From assembly GCA_027627225.1 (NCBI GenBank), contig JAPFQT010000086.1:1-64000 (forward strand): a DNA stretch of 64,000 bases, given 5' to 3'. This DNA is from Congeria kusceri. Taxonomy: Eukaryota; Mollusca; Bivalvia; Myida; Dreissenidae. Positions 11,028 through 21,782 of this stretch are shown one piece after another. Under the pieces are notes generated by a model. It worked only from the letters and a program-made list of their open reading frames with translations. It searched no databases and was not told the origin of the DNA. The translations under genes and the position numbers were made by a program. Each line of letters begins with the position of its first letter. The first letter of the stretch is position 1.

Positions 11028-14000
11028 GTATCTTATGACATTTTTGTTAAAATGATTGTTAAGATAACAATAATCCTTATTATTAGACAATTTACTTTTT
11101 ACCCTAACCTGATTTAGTCTGTTTATTAATATAAACAAGAATTAAGTTGAGGACAATAACATACATGTAACGATTGGCTTGAGAACCGCATATATTTATA
11201 TATATCAGAAATGGTGCAGTTTTAAACTTCCAGTTTTTACCTGGATACCAATGTTTAACAGGTAAACTGACTACCTGAATGTTAACATTTTATAAAATCA
11301 ATACATATCAAGGTTAGTACAGTTTGAGATTGACTTCAATACCACTCTTCTTGATATCAGTTACACATCGAGGGTTGAGTGTGAATCTATTGTATCTGAT
11401 ATAGAAATGTAAAGCTATTAAATACAGTCATACTCAGTCTTTGAAATTCCATTATTGCCTTTTCTTCACTATTTTGCAAACAAGGTAGCCTTTATTCAAA
11501 TGCTGGCATATTCATTTTAAGCTTAACTGGCCAAAGGCCAACGAGCTTATGCCATGGCGGTTCGTCCATCGTGTGTGTGTGCGTCCGTAGATTTTTCCTT
11601 TAAACGACATCTCCTCCGAAAACAGTTGCTGAAACTTCACACATGTTGCTTGGATTGTCCTCTATCAAAGTCACTCCAATCTTTCCAGTCCGCTGCAAAA
11701 AATGGCCACCAGAGCTTTAAATAGAAATATATTTAAATGACATCTCATCCTCAGCCTCTTGGTGAATTTTCTAATAATTTAGAAAAAAAGTTCCTTGGGT
11801 TGTCCTCTACCAAAATTGCCCAAATGTTGATGCTCAGTTGAAAAACAACATGGCCGCCAGGGGGCGGGCCATTTTTTTCTTAAATGGCTGTATTGAAAAC
11901 TTTGAAAATCTTTGTCTGAAACTATTGGTTGGATTTAGAAATAATTTTACTGTTCCTTGGGAGGTTCTCTACAAAAGTTTCTCAATTTGTTAAGGTCTGT
12001 TGTAAAAACTATGGAGGCAGGGCATTTTTACCCTGTATGTTTTTATTTAAAAATTTGAAAATCTTGTTGGATTTCGAACTTCTTTTACAGAAATGTTCCT
12101 TGGGTGGTTTTCTACCAAAGTTGCTCAAATGGTTTAGGTCCTTAAACAAATGGCCGCCAACGGGCTGGCCAATTTTCCTAATAGAATTATATTTAAAATT
12201 TTGAAGATCTTTATGTTAGAAACCACTGGTTGGATTTCGAAGGAATTTCACAGAAATGTTCCTCACGTAGTTCTCAACCAAAACAAGTTATTTTGATTTG
12301 GTTCAAAAACATGGCCGCCAGAGATTTGGGGCATTTTTTAGCTCGACTTTTCGAAGAAAAGGCAAGCTAATCTACTCGCCCGGCGTCGGCATCCAAGCTA
12401 GGTTAAAGGTTTTTGATAAGCTGGTTTCTCAGGAATGGCTTGAGGGATTTCATTCAAATTTATAACATTCATTCCCCACATTAAAATGAACATATAGGCC
12501 AAGTTTGGTAACTGTAGTTTGAAATTTGTCAAAATTATGGGCCTTTTTACATTTAGAAATTTTACATATAACTATATGGACAGGTTCAAGTTTTTCAGTA
12601 AGCTGGTTTCTCAGAAATGGCTTGAAGGATTTCATTCAAACGTCGAAGACTTATTCCCTATATTAAAATAAACTCATAGGCCAATTTTGATAACTCTAGT
12701 TTGAAATTTGTCAAAATTATGGGCCTTTTTACACTTAGAAATTTTAAGTATAAGCATACATGTTATAATTTTTTCAGGCCAAAACGGGACATTGTCAAAA
12801 ATCGCCGGGACATTTGACCGGGACACATTAATTTTGTCATTTTGTCGAAAAAAAAAAGTTATAATAATAGTTTATCGTATCTAACCTAGGTCCTATTCCG
12901 TTTCATGGTCTATATAGTTATAGTTAAATAAATAAACACCCAAAATGAATCACTCAAACATACACACGCATATATTTTAATCATATTTATTCAATAATAT
13001 AAACGATAACGTGTATTTTTAATTATGACATCAAAGAAATTACACGAAACACGCAAATATAAATTCTGATTGTCAAATAAACAAATGCATTTTCAAAGGA
13101 GACTACTCCAGCAGACTTATACCTGGGCTACGTTCCACTATACACTGCGTTATTAACTGCATCAAATTTTGCGATGTGAACAATACAAGATTAAAGAAAG
13201 TAATGGTTGTTTTTGCATCTTTAATTCTCGAAAAGTTCTCAATTTATTTTCATTCTTACCTTCAAACGTTTCCAGACTAATTATGTGATAACATCTATTC
13301 TTTAAAATCAAAATAACAACTCACACAGTTCCTTTTTTATTCTGAAACAATGCAACAATCAGCAGCAATGAGGGACCCTGGATATATGACCCCCACCCCG
13401 CAAAAGTGTGACAAAAGATCAATAAATCGCTAATGGGGTATCATTACTGCTCCTCTCTGACAGGCGGCAAGCGGGTATTGTTGTCGTAGGGACCGATAAA
13501 GGGATTAACGATCTGAAGTTAATTGTTGGCCCAATGTAAGTTTTATGGTACACTAACATCAATTTTTGTGATTGACTGGGACAAAATGCATCTCACCTGG
13601 ATGCCAGGACAGACCTCGCGAAACCGGGACAATCTCGGTGAGACCGGGACGTATGGCATGTATGCATATCAACTATATGGACAGGTTAAAGTTTTTCGGT
13701 AAGCTAGTTTCTCAACTTTTTGTTACCGTCTCTAACTTGAGAACGGATTAAGCTATTGTAATGAAACTTCAAACGTAGATATCTTATAACAAGACCTCGC
13801 TTAAGATTGCATATGGGATGGGTGGTGTCAAGGTCAAGGTCACTTACTAAAAATAGAAAAACATTTTCTTCTCAATAATTTGAGAACGTATTGAGATATT
13901 TTAATAACTCTTAATACATAGGTACCTTATATCAAGACCTAACTTGGAATTTAATATGGGGTTGGTGGGGTCAAGGTCACTATTACTAATAATAGAAAAA

Positions 14001-17000
14001 CGGTTTTAACTCAATAATTTCAACACACTGAGATATTTTAATGAAATTTAACTCGCTCAATAACTTGAGATTGCATTGAGAATAGTATGAAACTTTACAC
14101 ATACATACCTTATATCGAGACCTGGCATGAGACCCCATTGCATATGGGGTGGGTGGGGTCAAGGTCACTGTTACTAAAAATATAATAAACGGTTTCCGCT
14201 CAATAACTTGAGAATGCACTGAGATATTTTAATGAAACTTTACACATACATACCTTATATCGAGACCTGGCATGAGACCCCATTGCATATGGGGTGGGTG
14301 GGGTCAAGGTCACTGTTACTAAAAATATAATAAACGGTTTCCGCTCAATAACTTGAGAATGCACTGAGATATTTTAATGAAACTTAAAACATACGTACCT
14401 TATATTGCGACCTCACCTGCGATTGCGTATAGGGTCAAGGTTACTGTTACTAAAATAGAAAAACAGTTTCTGCTCAATAACTTGAGAACGCATTGAGATA
14501 TTTTAATAAAACTTTAGACATAGACACTTTATATCGAGACCTTGCTTTGGATTGCATATAGGGTGGGTGGGGTCAAGGTCACTGTTACTAAAAATACAAA
14601 AATGGTTTCCGCTCAATACATTGAGAATGCATTGAGATATTTTAATGAAACTTAATACATAGTTACCTTATATCAAGACCATGAGTGGGATTGCATATGG
14701 GGTGGGTGATGTCAAGGTCACTGTTTCTAAAAATGGAAAAATTGTTTCCGCTCAATAACTTAAGAACACACTGAGCTATTTTTATGAAACTTGATGCATT
14801 GATAGCTTATATCGAGACCTTGCTTAGGATTGCATATGGGGTGGGTGGGGTCAAGGTCAAATTTACCATTACTATAAATTTTATTGATGTGCTGACTTTA
14901 ATATATTAAATTAGAAAAATTTGGTTTTCGTGGAATTTCCATGTTTCTTGTTTAAGAAAAAAATGCCAGTAACTCTGACAAGCACAAGAAAAGTCTAGCG
15001 CGCTGTATCCGATAGCTCTTGTTTTCTTATATGGCTTATCAGGGTCCTTTTGCTTCTGACACTCCGTACTTAATAAGCCAGTGGAGCGATACAGACACTC
15101 ATGTGCCTCTCGTTATATTTTATTGCCAAAGTACGCTTAAATATCCTGTAGAAGAATATATGAGGCATGTCGTGGGAAAACTGGCCATAATGCATGTGCG
15201 TAAAGTGTCATCCCTGATTAGCCTGTGCATTCTGCACAGGCTAATCCGGGATGGAACTTAAGCTATGGTATTTTCCGTTTCAAGTCTCTTCTAAACATAA
15301 ATCCACTATAGGCGGAAAGTGACATCCCTGATTAGCCTGTGCGGAATCCGCACAGGCTGATCCGGGATGACACTTTACGCACATGCATTAAGCCCGGTTT
15401 TCCGACGACACGCCACATATTGTTTTGAAAGGGCCAATGTAAACCATCGATCTCACAAGCTTTGAACTTAGAATATGTATAACAGTATTTTTTTTTTTTT
15501 TTAAGAAAAATTTGCCAAATTATTTTAAGCATTTTATTATAACATACTATATTTTGTTTCAGACAGTGCACAAAAGTGACGCTTGTATCTGAGTGTGTCA
15601 AAACCCAGTCAACTGACCTGCAGCAGTTTGCAGTGAAGCTTCAAACAATTCAGGAACAAATGAACAATCTTCAAACAAATTGGGAGACCAGCATTAAGTC
15701 ACTGCAGGGTTCATATGATGAACAATTACACAAAATACGAGAAACACGCAGAAAAATAAATGACACTTTAGACAATATTGAAAAAATCACTTTGAAGGAA
15801 ATGAAAAATACACTCACAAGTCTGCAAGCTTCTCTCAAGACTGATGTGAACAACTGCAGAAGGCTTCGTGACGACTTGAAAATACTGCATGAAGCCATTC
15901 AGGACATAAGTGATATGAGCATGAAAGAACTCTCCTTTATAGCGAGCAAGAAATGTAGCGACAAAATACAACAGTCTGAAACATATTTGAAGGAGAACTC
16001 TGTTCAGGTTAAAAGTTCACTAACATTCCAGCCTAACAGTGACATTGAGCAGTACTTGTCCAAACTGTCAGGTCTGGGGAGGATCGTACGCAGTACCCAG
16101 GCATTGACAGTGCAGGGAAACCCAGACCAAGTATTGACTGTTAAAGGAAAGTCTAAGTATAATGTGCGCATACCAAGTGATTCATCAGCATGCTTTATCA
16201 GAGGCATATGTGTTCTCCCTGATGGCCAGATTCTTGTTGTAGACAACAGTGATAAGAAATTAAAGCTGCTGGACCAGCAGTACAGGGTGCTTACTCATTG
16301 TGATGTGTCTACTTCTCCACGGGACATATGTCATATAACACACAGTGAAGTTGCTGTTACTGTGAATAATGCTAACACACATGAGATCCAGTTTATCTCT
16401 GTCAACAATGGGCAGCTGGTGAAGGGCAGGAAGCTTCAGTTACAACATTACTGTGGAGGTATCGCCCACCACCAGGGGGAGCTGTATGTCACTGATACTA
16501 CTGCACTGTACAAGTACACACTGAGTGGGAAACTGGTCAGCAAGCTGTATGAGGATACATCAGGTGTCTATACAGGTTAGAATCATGGCGGGTTCATCCG
16601 GATATTATTAGAAATATGTATTATAAAGTAATTGTAAGGCTGCATAGTTGTAGAATGTACATGTGTCAATTTATTATTACAACAGCAGTTAAGATTGATT
16701 TTCAATATTATTGATTTATATATATAAGTTATCAGGCATTTTGACTGTCACTCCTGACTTCATGGCATGTCTATAAATAGACATTGAGTGCAAATCAATG
16801 ACACACTCTGTGACCTGCTGTTTATATTTTGTGGTTTTCAAGTAAATATACATGCATTATTGTTTCATAATTCATCGTGTTTTCAAACGTTATATGAAGT
16901 AAATAAACTTTAAATTGTTGTAGTTGAAATTTGTTAAATTAATAGATTTGTATGTGTAAAACTGTTTAAATAACAACTGGCTTTTGTTACTTGTGTAGAA

Positions 17001-17864
17001 GAACAAAAGAGAAAAGTTTTATTTAAGGTTGTTTTGAAACATATTTCCTGTTGTAAAAGCTTAACTTCTGTTATTATAATGTACATGTACGTGTTATAAA
17101 TATGTCAGCCGGTGTCAGCTATAGAATAACGCAGATGTCAGTAATCGTGTATACATGTATAGAAAATCTATTAATACTGCATATGCCATAGTTGCATCAG
17201 CTGACACATTCATGTATACGTGTATAGGAAATCTGTTATTACTGCATATAGTTACACATTCATGCGTACATGTTCACTGTACCGTGTAATCGTTTACGTC
17301 TGTGTAATTGTGGTAGACTTCAATTCTAACTCACCAGTCAACGTGTCAAACTTTTAGGCAATAAACTGATACAGAACCTTCCTGTCACCCTAAAATATTT
17401 ATTATTATTGGATTTTATGCAGATCTTTAACACGATGTCACTGCAGTTTGTGTATTAACATTATTAAACATTTAAAGTAATTTAATATCTTGATGTGACT
17501 CTGTTTTGCAGTATTGAGGTGTGCTGTGAGTCCCACTGGGGATCTGATATACATCTCCAACCAGTCCCAGCACAAGCTCCTCACCCTGGCCAGGGATGGG
17601 TCAGTACTCTCTACATTGAAGGACCCTGAACTACAACGCCCACGTGGTGTACAGGTGACACCTGCAGGCCAGGTGTTGGTCTGTGGATGGGGGTCCCACA
17701 CTGTCATACAGGTGGACAGAGAGGGCAGGAAGAAGCTGGCCACTCTGGCTACATACAGGGATGGAGTGAGTATCACATGGTCAGTCTGCTACAACAGGCA
17801 CACAGCCTCCATCATTGTGGGACAATGTGACAACGACAACATCCTGGTGTTCACAGTGCAATAG
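10693..17864 (+). CDS. B-box / coiled-coil / NHL-like propeller protein, TRIM-related, no RING (3 exons)
   Basis: The exons are 10693-11027, 15563-16575 and 17512-17864, together 1701 bases including the stop, giving 566 residues. Residues 20-59 form a Cys/His-rich first B-box. Residues 83-114 form a B-box2 with C83, H86, C95, H98, C103, C106, H111 and C114 in the usual spacing. Residues of roughly 130-225 are charged and heptad-like, a probable coiled coil. From about residue 255 to the end there are repeated strand motifs of the type DGQILVVDN, GDLIYISN and GQVLVCG, as in NHL/six-bladed propellers. TRIM proteins usually begin with a RING ubiquitin-ligase domain; here the ATG lies 20 residues before the first B-box and no RING exon was found upstream. 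Related RING-less proteins are expanded in bivalves and are often named TRIM56-, TRIM71- or TRIM45-like. Ubiquitin-ligase activity is therefore not supported; a binding or scaffold role is inference. The start has A at -3 and G at +4. Confidence 0.88.
11545..12342 (+). repeat. Tandem array, about 150-bp monomers
   Basis: It opens gagcttatgccatggcgg and AAACGACATCTCCTCC. Monomers carry gttccttgggtggttttctacc, caaatggttt, aacatggccgcca and accactggttggatttcg. The anchor TCCTTGGG lies at about 11802, 11953 and 12098. It lies within intron 1. Confidence 0.75.
12343..13730 (+). repeat. Array of about 182-bp monomers, split by an insertion
   Basis: It opens TTTTTAGCTCGACTTTTCG. Monomers contain gctggtttctcaggaatggcttga, catataggcc, gtttgaaatttgtcaaaatt and atgggcctttttac. 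CTGGTTTCTC recurs 182 bp apart (12421, 12603). The third monomer is cut at about 12753 and resumes at about 13666 (caactatatggacagg). Confidence 0.75.
12754..13665. mobile_element. Putative TIR element inserted in the array
   Basis: The inserted segment begins GCATACATG and ends CATGTATGC, an inverted pair of 9 bp, and interrupts a monomer whose two halves can be aligned to the intact ones. Near each end it holds cgggac-rich sequence (cgccgggacatttgaccggg; cgggacaatctcggtgagaccg). No transposase. Class not assigned. Confidence 0.5.
13731..14875 (+). repeat. Tandem array, 145-bp monomers
   Basis: Monomers contain caataacttgagaatgcactg, agatattttaatgaaac, cttatatcgagacct, gcatatggggtgggtgg and ggtcaaggtcactgttact. 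CAATAACTTG at 14201 and 14346 gives a 145-bp period; these two monomers are nearly identical while others are diverged. About eight copies. Confidence 0.8.
15157..15420. mobile_element. Hairpin-rich TIR element (MITE), copy 1
   Basis: About 50-bp inverted ends: TATGAGGCATGTCGTGGG and GCATGTGCGTAAAGTGTC at the left, GACACTTTACGCACATGC and CGACGACACGCCACATA at the right. Inside are two palindromic blocks (GATTAGCCTGTGC...GCACAGGCTAATC). Flanks read ATAT on both sides. No coding capacity. It lies 140 bp before exon 2 of the B-box gene. Confidence 0.85.
15563..16575 (+). CDS. Exon 2 of the B-box gene
   Basis: The acceptor AG is at 15561-15562. The first base completes codon 112 (Arg), and the frame continues as RQCTKVTLVSE, supplying the last zinc ligand of B-box2. 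This exon carries the coiled coil and the first propeller blades. It ends TATACAG|GTTAGA in phase 1; reading through the donor would meet a stop at once, as expected of a true exon end. Confidence 0.87.
16576..17511 (+). other. Intron 2
   Basis: GT at 16576 and TTTTGCAG at 17504-17511. It is AT-rich and holds an imperfect repeated stretch (about 17100-17260, with recurring CATGTATA and tattactgcatat motifs). No array or gene was seen in it. Confidence 0.8.
17512..17864 (+). CDS. Exon 3 (terminal) of the B-box gene
   Basis: The acceptor is CTGTTTTGCAG|TATTGAGG. The first two bases complete a Val codon with exon 2, giving the join VYTVLRCAVSPTGD, which is typical of NHL-like blades. The exon encodes the last blades and stops at TAG 17862-17864. 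It is distinctly GC-richer than the surrounding DNA. Confidence 0.87.
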
Positions 17865-18695
17865 CTTACTTTTACATGTATCAGACATTTGTATAATAAC
17901 AAATATGGTTATCTTAAAATGACATTATGTATTTATATTGAAACTGATGTATTGTGTAATGTATTATTTTTCAAATTTATGAATTGTGAATTGTGTTATG
18001 TTTCAAAACACAATTGTGGTTTAGGATCTACAATATGTTTGTATAAACAATATTTTTATCTTAAAATGACAGTGTAGTTTTGGACATTGTGAATTATATT
18101 CTACCGTCTGTGTCTTACATAATTGCTATTGCATTTTACACAACTTAACGAGTTAACATGTACTGTATGCCAAAATGACAAAAACTATTTTTGTTTAGAA
18201 GTTAATGTTTGTACATAAATATACATGTACATGACACTTGCTATTTTTAGACTGACTGTCATTTCTACATACATACATTATAGAAATTTATTTCATCAGT
18301 TACTTGAAAACATGACACTGTATTGTTGTATAAATACTTATATTTGAACTATTAAACATTAAGAATAGCTGAGAATTTTTGCAGTGATTTGACAGCTTTA
18401 AAGATGGACCTTTGCTTATATATTAGTGTCGTTAATTTCCGCGTTTTCATTGTGATCGTGAATTTAGTGAAAACTTTACGACTAAAATATTAACCGGTAT
18501 TAGCTATATGATTCATATTAATATATTATATTCATTGTATATTGCCTTTTCTCATGTTAATGCATGTTTGTACATTTCTTTTCCTATGAATTTTCTGTTC
18601 TATATAAATGATGTATGTTTATCTTATATAAATTAAATTTAATCATTTACGTAATATGCATTGTTGACGTCATTATGTGATTATTGTTCTATTGT
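17865..18695. other. Downstream flank / probable 3' UTR of the B-box gene
   Basis: AT-rich DNA without an open frame of note. I found no clear AATAAA signal, so the end of the transcript cannot be placed. A short direct repeat (atcttaaaatgaca at about 17910 and 18058) is present. Confidence 0.4.
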
Positions 18696-18699
18696 TATT

Positions 18700-21290
18700 T
18701 TTAGCTCACCTGAGCACAACGTGCTCATGGTGGGCTTTTGTGATTGCCTTTTGTTTGTCATGTGTCGTGCGTCGTCAACATTTACCTAGAAGCCACATTT
18801 ATTGGCCAATCTTCGTGAAACTTGCCCGGAACATTTGTCCCAATGATATCGTAGAAAGGTTCGGACTGGGTCATGTGGGGTCAGAAACTAGGTCACTAGG
18901 TCAAATTGAAGAAAAAGCTTGTGAACACATATTTTTTGCCCAATCAACATGAAACTTGCTCAGAACATTTGTTCTAATGATATCTTGGCCGAGTTAGAAA
19001 ATGGCTCCGGTCCTTTGAAGAACTTGGCTGCCAGGGGGTGGGGCAGTTTTCCTTATATGGCAATAGAAAAAGCTTGTGAACACTCTAGAAGTGAAATTTT
19101 TTAACCAATCTTCACAAAACTTTCTCAGAATATTTGTTCTTATGATATCGCGGCCGAGTTGGACAATGGTTCCGTTCCATTGAAAAACATGTCTGCCAGG
19201 GGTCGGGGCAGTTTTCCTTATATGGCTATAGAAAAAGCTTGTGAACACTCTAGAAGTCACATTTTTTGCCCAATCAACATGGAAATTGCTCAGACCATTT
19301 GTTCTTATGATATCTTAGCCGAGTTTGAAAATGGTTCCACTCTGTTTAAAAAACATGGTTGCCAGGTGCCTGGGCAGTTTTCCTTATATAGCTAGCTATA
19401 TTTAAAATTAAAAAACTTGTGAACACTCTAAGGGCCACATTTATTGCCCAATCTTCTTGAAACTTGCCCAGAACATTTGGCCCTATGATATCGCGAACGA
19501 GTTTGAAACTGGGTCATGTGGGGTCAAAAACTAGGTCAATAGGTCAACTTGAAGAAGCTTGTGAAAACTCTAGAAGTCACATTTTTTAGCCCAATGAACA
19601 TGCACGTTGCTCAGAACATTTGTTCTTATGATATCTAGGCCGAATTCGAAAATAGTTTCGCTCCGTTGAAAAACATGGCTGCCAGGGGGCGGGGCAGTTT
19701 TTCTTATATGGCTATTGAAAAAGATTGTGAACGCTCCAAAAGTCACATTTTTTGCCTAATCAACATGAAAGTTGCTCAGAACATTTTTTCTTATGATATC
19801 TCAGCCGAGTTCGAAACCAGTTCCACTCCGTTGAAAAACATGGCTGCCACGGGGTGGCCGCCATGGGGCCGGGCGGTTTTCCTTATATGGCTCTATTGAA
19901 AACTTTAAAAAGTTTGTGAACACTCTAGAGGCCACATTTATTGCCCAATCTTCATGAAACTTGCCCAGAACATTTTTCCCAATGATATCTCGAACGAATT
20001 CGAAACTGGGTCATGTGGGGTCAAAAACTAGGTCACTAGGTCAAATTGAAGGAAAAGCTTGTGAACACTCTAGAAGTCACATTTTAGCCCAATGAACATG
20101 AAACTTGCTCAGAACATTTGTTCTTATGATGTCTAGGCCAAATTCGAAAATGGTTCCGCTCCGTTGAAAAACATGGCCGCCAGAGGGCGAGGCAATTTCC
20201 TTATATGGCTATAGAAAAAGTTTGTGAACCCTCCAAAAGTCAAATTGTTTGCCCAGTCAACATGAACCTTGCTCAGAACATTTGTTCTTATGATATCTCG
20301 GCTGAATTCAAGAATGGTTTTGCTACATTGAAAATAAACGGCTGCCAGGGAATGGGGCAGTTTTCCTTATATGGCTACATTGAAAACTTTAAAAAGCTTG
20401 TGGACACTCTAGAGGCCACATTTATTGGCCAATCTTCACGAAACCTGCCCAGAACATTAGTTCTAATAATATCTCGAACGAGTTCGAAACTTGGTCTTGT
20501 GGGGTCAAAAACTAGATCACTAGGTCATATTAAATAAAAAGCTTGTGAACACCCTAAAGTCATATATTTTACCCCAATCTTCTTAAAACTTACTCAGAAC
20601 ATTTGTTTGAATAATATCTCAAACAGGTTTGAAACTGGGTCACCTAGGGTCAAAAACCAGGACTCCAGGATGATATCTCAGAAAAGTTTGAAACTGGGTC
20701 AGGTGGGGTTAAAAACTAGGTCCCCTGGCCCAATTGAAGAAAAAAGTTTGTGAACACTCTGGAGACCACATTAATAACCCATTCATCATGGAACTTGCTT
20801 AGAACATTTGTCCCAATGATATCTCAGATGGGTTCAACACTGGGTCACTTGGGGTCGAAAACTAGGTCACGAGTGCAAATTGAAGAAAAAACTTGTGAAC
20901 ACTAGAAGTCAATTGTTTGCCCAATCTTCTTGAAACTTGCTCATAACATATATTTAAATGTATCTCGGATGAGTTTGAAACTGGGTCATGTGGGGTTAAA
21001 AATTAGGTCAACAGGCCAAATTAAAGAAAAAGCTTGTGAACACTCTAGAGGCCACATTTATAGGCCAATCATCACAAAACTTGCTTAGAACATTTGTCGC
21101 AATGATATCTGCAACAATTTCGAAACCAGGTGACATGGGGATTAAAAGCTAGGTCACCAGGTCAAATTGAAAAAACGCTTGCGAACTCTAGAGGCCACAT
21201 TTTTAGCGGAATCTTCATAAAACTTGCTCAAAACAGTTTAGTTCCTTAGCCTCTCAGGTGAGCGACCTAGCGCCTTGTGGCTGTCTTGTT
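18700..21290 (+). mobile_element. Array element 1: two alternating monomer types between short inverted ends
   Basis: It begins TTTTTAGCTCACCTGAGC and ends with CTCAGGTGAGCGACCTAG...GGCTGTCTTG, so AGCTCACCTGAG is inverted at the ends. Two monomers of roughly 150-170 bp alternate. Type A carries aacatggctgccagggg and gcagttttccttatatgg. Type B carries gggtcatgtggggtcaaaaac and taggtcactaggtcaaattg. Both share agcttgtgaacactctaga and ttgctcagaacatttgttc. The many short open frames are repeat by-products. The last part (from 20676) was copied to 35.1 kb. Confidence 0.8.
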
Positions 21291-21487
21291 AATATTTGTT
21301 ATCTGTTATCTTAAATAAAAACATTTTATAAGACAAGTCACAAACCATATATTCTGAGTGTGAATAAAATTTTGATTATTTCACCTTTGTCTTTGATGTT
21401 ATTTATTAACATTGAAAACACATATGTGATTACTGCTATATTGTTCTCTGGCAAGGTATTAATATTCAGATAATGATTACATTAAAG
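20676..21487 (+). repeat. Source of the 812-bp segment found between the duplicated blocks
   Basis: This stretch recurs at 35143-35954 at a constant offset of 14467 with no indel that I could see. It covers the end of array element 1 and about 200 bp of flank, and stops within 3 bp of the left end of element E. Confidence 0.9.
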
Positions 21488-21709
21488 GGACCTGTTCACA
21501 GAGTGACGAATTGAAAAGTGTTCAACCTTTTGTCACTGATTCCAAAAATAAAAGAACATTGTATACAAAGGAGCAAAATAACACTATGGACCTAGAAATA
21601 TACAGTAAAAACAGTTTTAGTTTAAACGATGGAATTAATACGAGTGTTTCTGTTAATTGTTGAAATTGTTGACAACACGTGGAACACTTACATGAAGTTA
21701 ATGATTCAA

Positions 21710-21782
21710 GTCGAAATGGCCGAGTGGTTAAGGTGATAGCCTTTTAATCCGGAGATCCCGGGTTCGAACCCTGGTGGGACCA
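21710..21782 (+). pseudogene. tRNA-like segment (Lys-TTT-like loop) inside element E
   Basis: Exactly 73 bases with a perfect A-box (TGGCCGAGTGG, 21717-21727) and B-box (GGTTCGAACCC, 21761-21771), a good T-stem (CCGGG/CCTGG) and an anticodon-type loop CTTTTAA. The acceptor and anticodon stems do not pair, so a working tRNA is unlikely. A T-run follows at 21784-21789. It may still recruit RNA polymerase III. Confidence 0.6.

Larger units (their letters stand above)
11028..15562 (+). other. Intron 1 (4.5 kb), filled with repeats
   Basis: It begins GTATCT and ends TTTTGTTTCAG, with a T-rich tract before the acceptor (15490-15502 and 15553-15560). It contains two different tandem arrays, an insertion that splits one of them, a 145-bp-period array and a hairpin TIR element about 140 bp before exon 2. 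The stretch 11041-11540 holds no feature I can name beyond a short match (about 11366-11402) to the hairpin at 8.99 kb. Confidence 0.8.

Noticed and set aside
19159..20537. Several + strand frames of 77-110 codons in array element 1
   Set aside because: They track the tandem monomers and repeat the same peptide words (such as KACEHS and NICSYDI) with frame breaks between monomers; no start context or domain.
21710..21782. A functional tRNA gene
   Set aside because: Control boxes and the T-arm are fine but the acceptor and anticodon stems do not pair; it belongs to a transposable element with a second, decayed copy.
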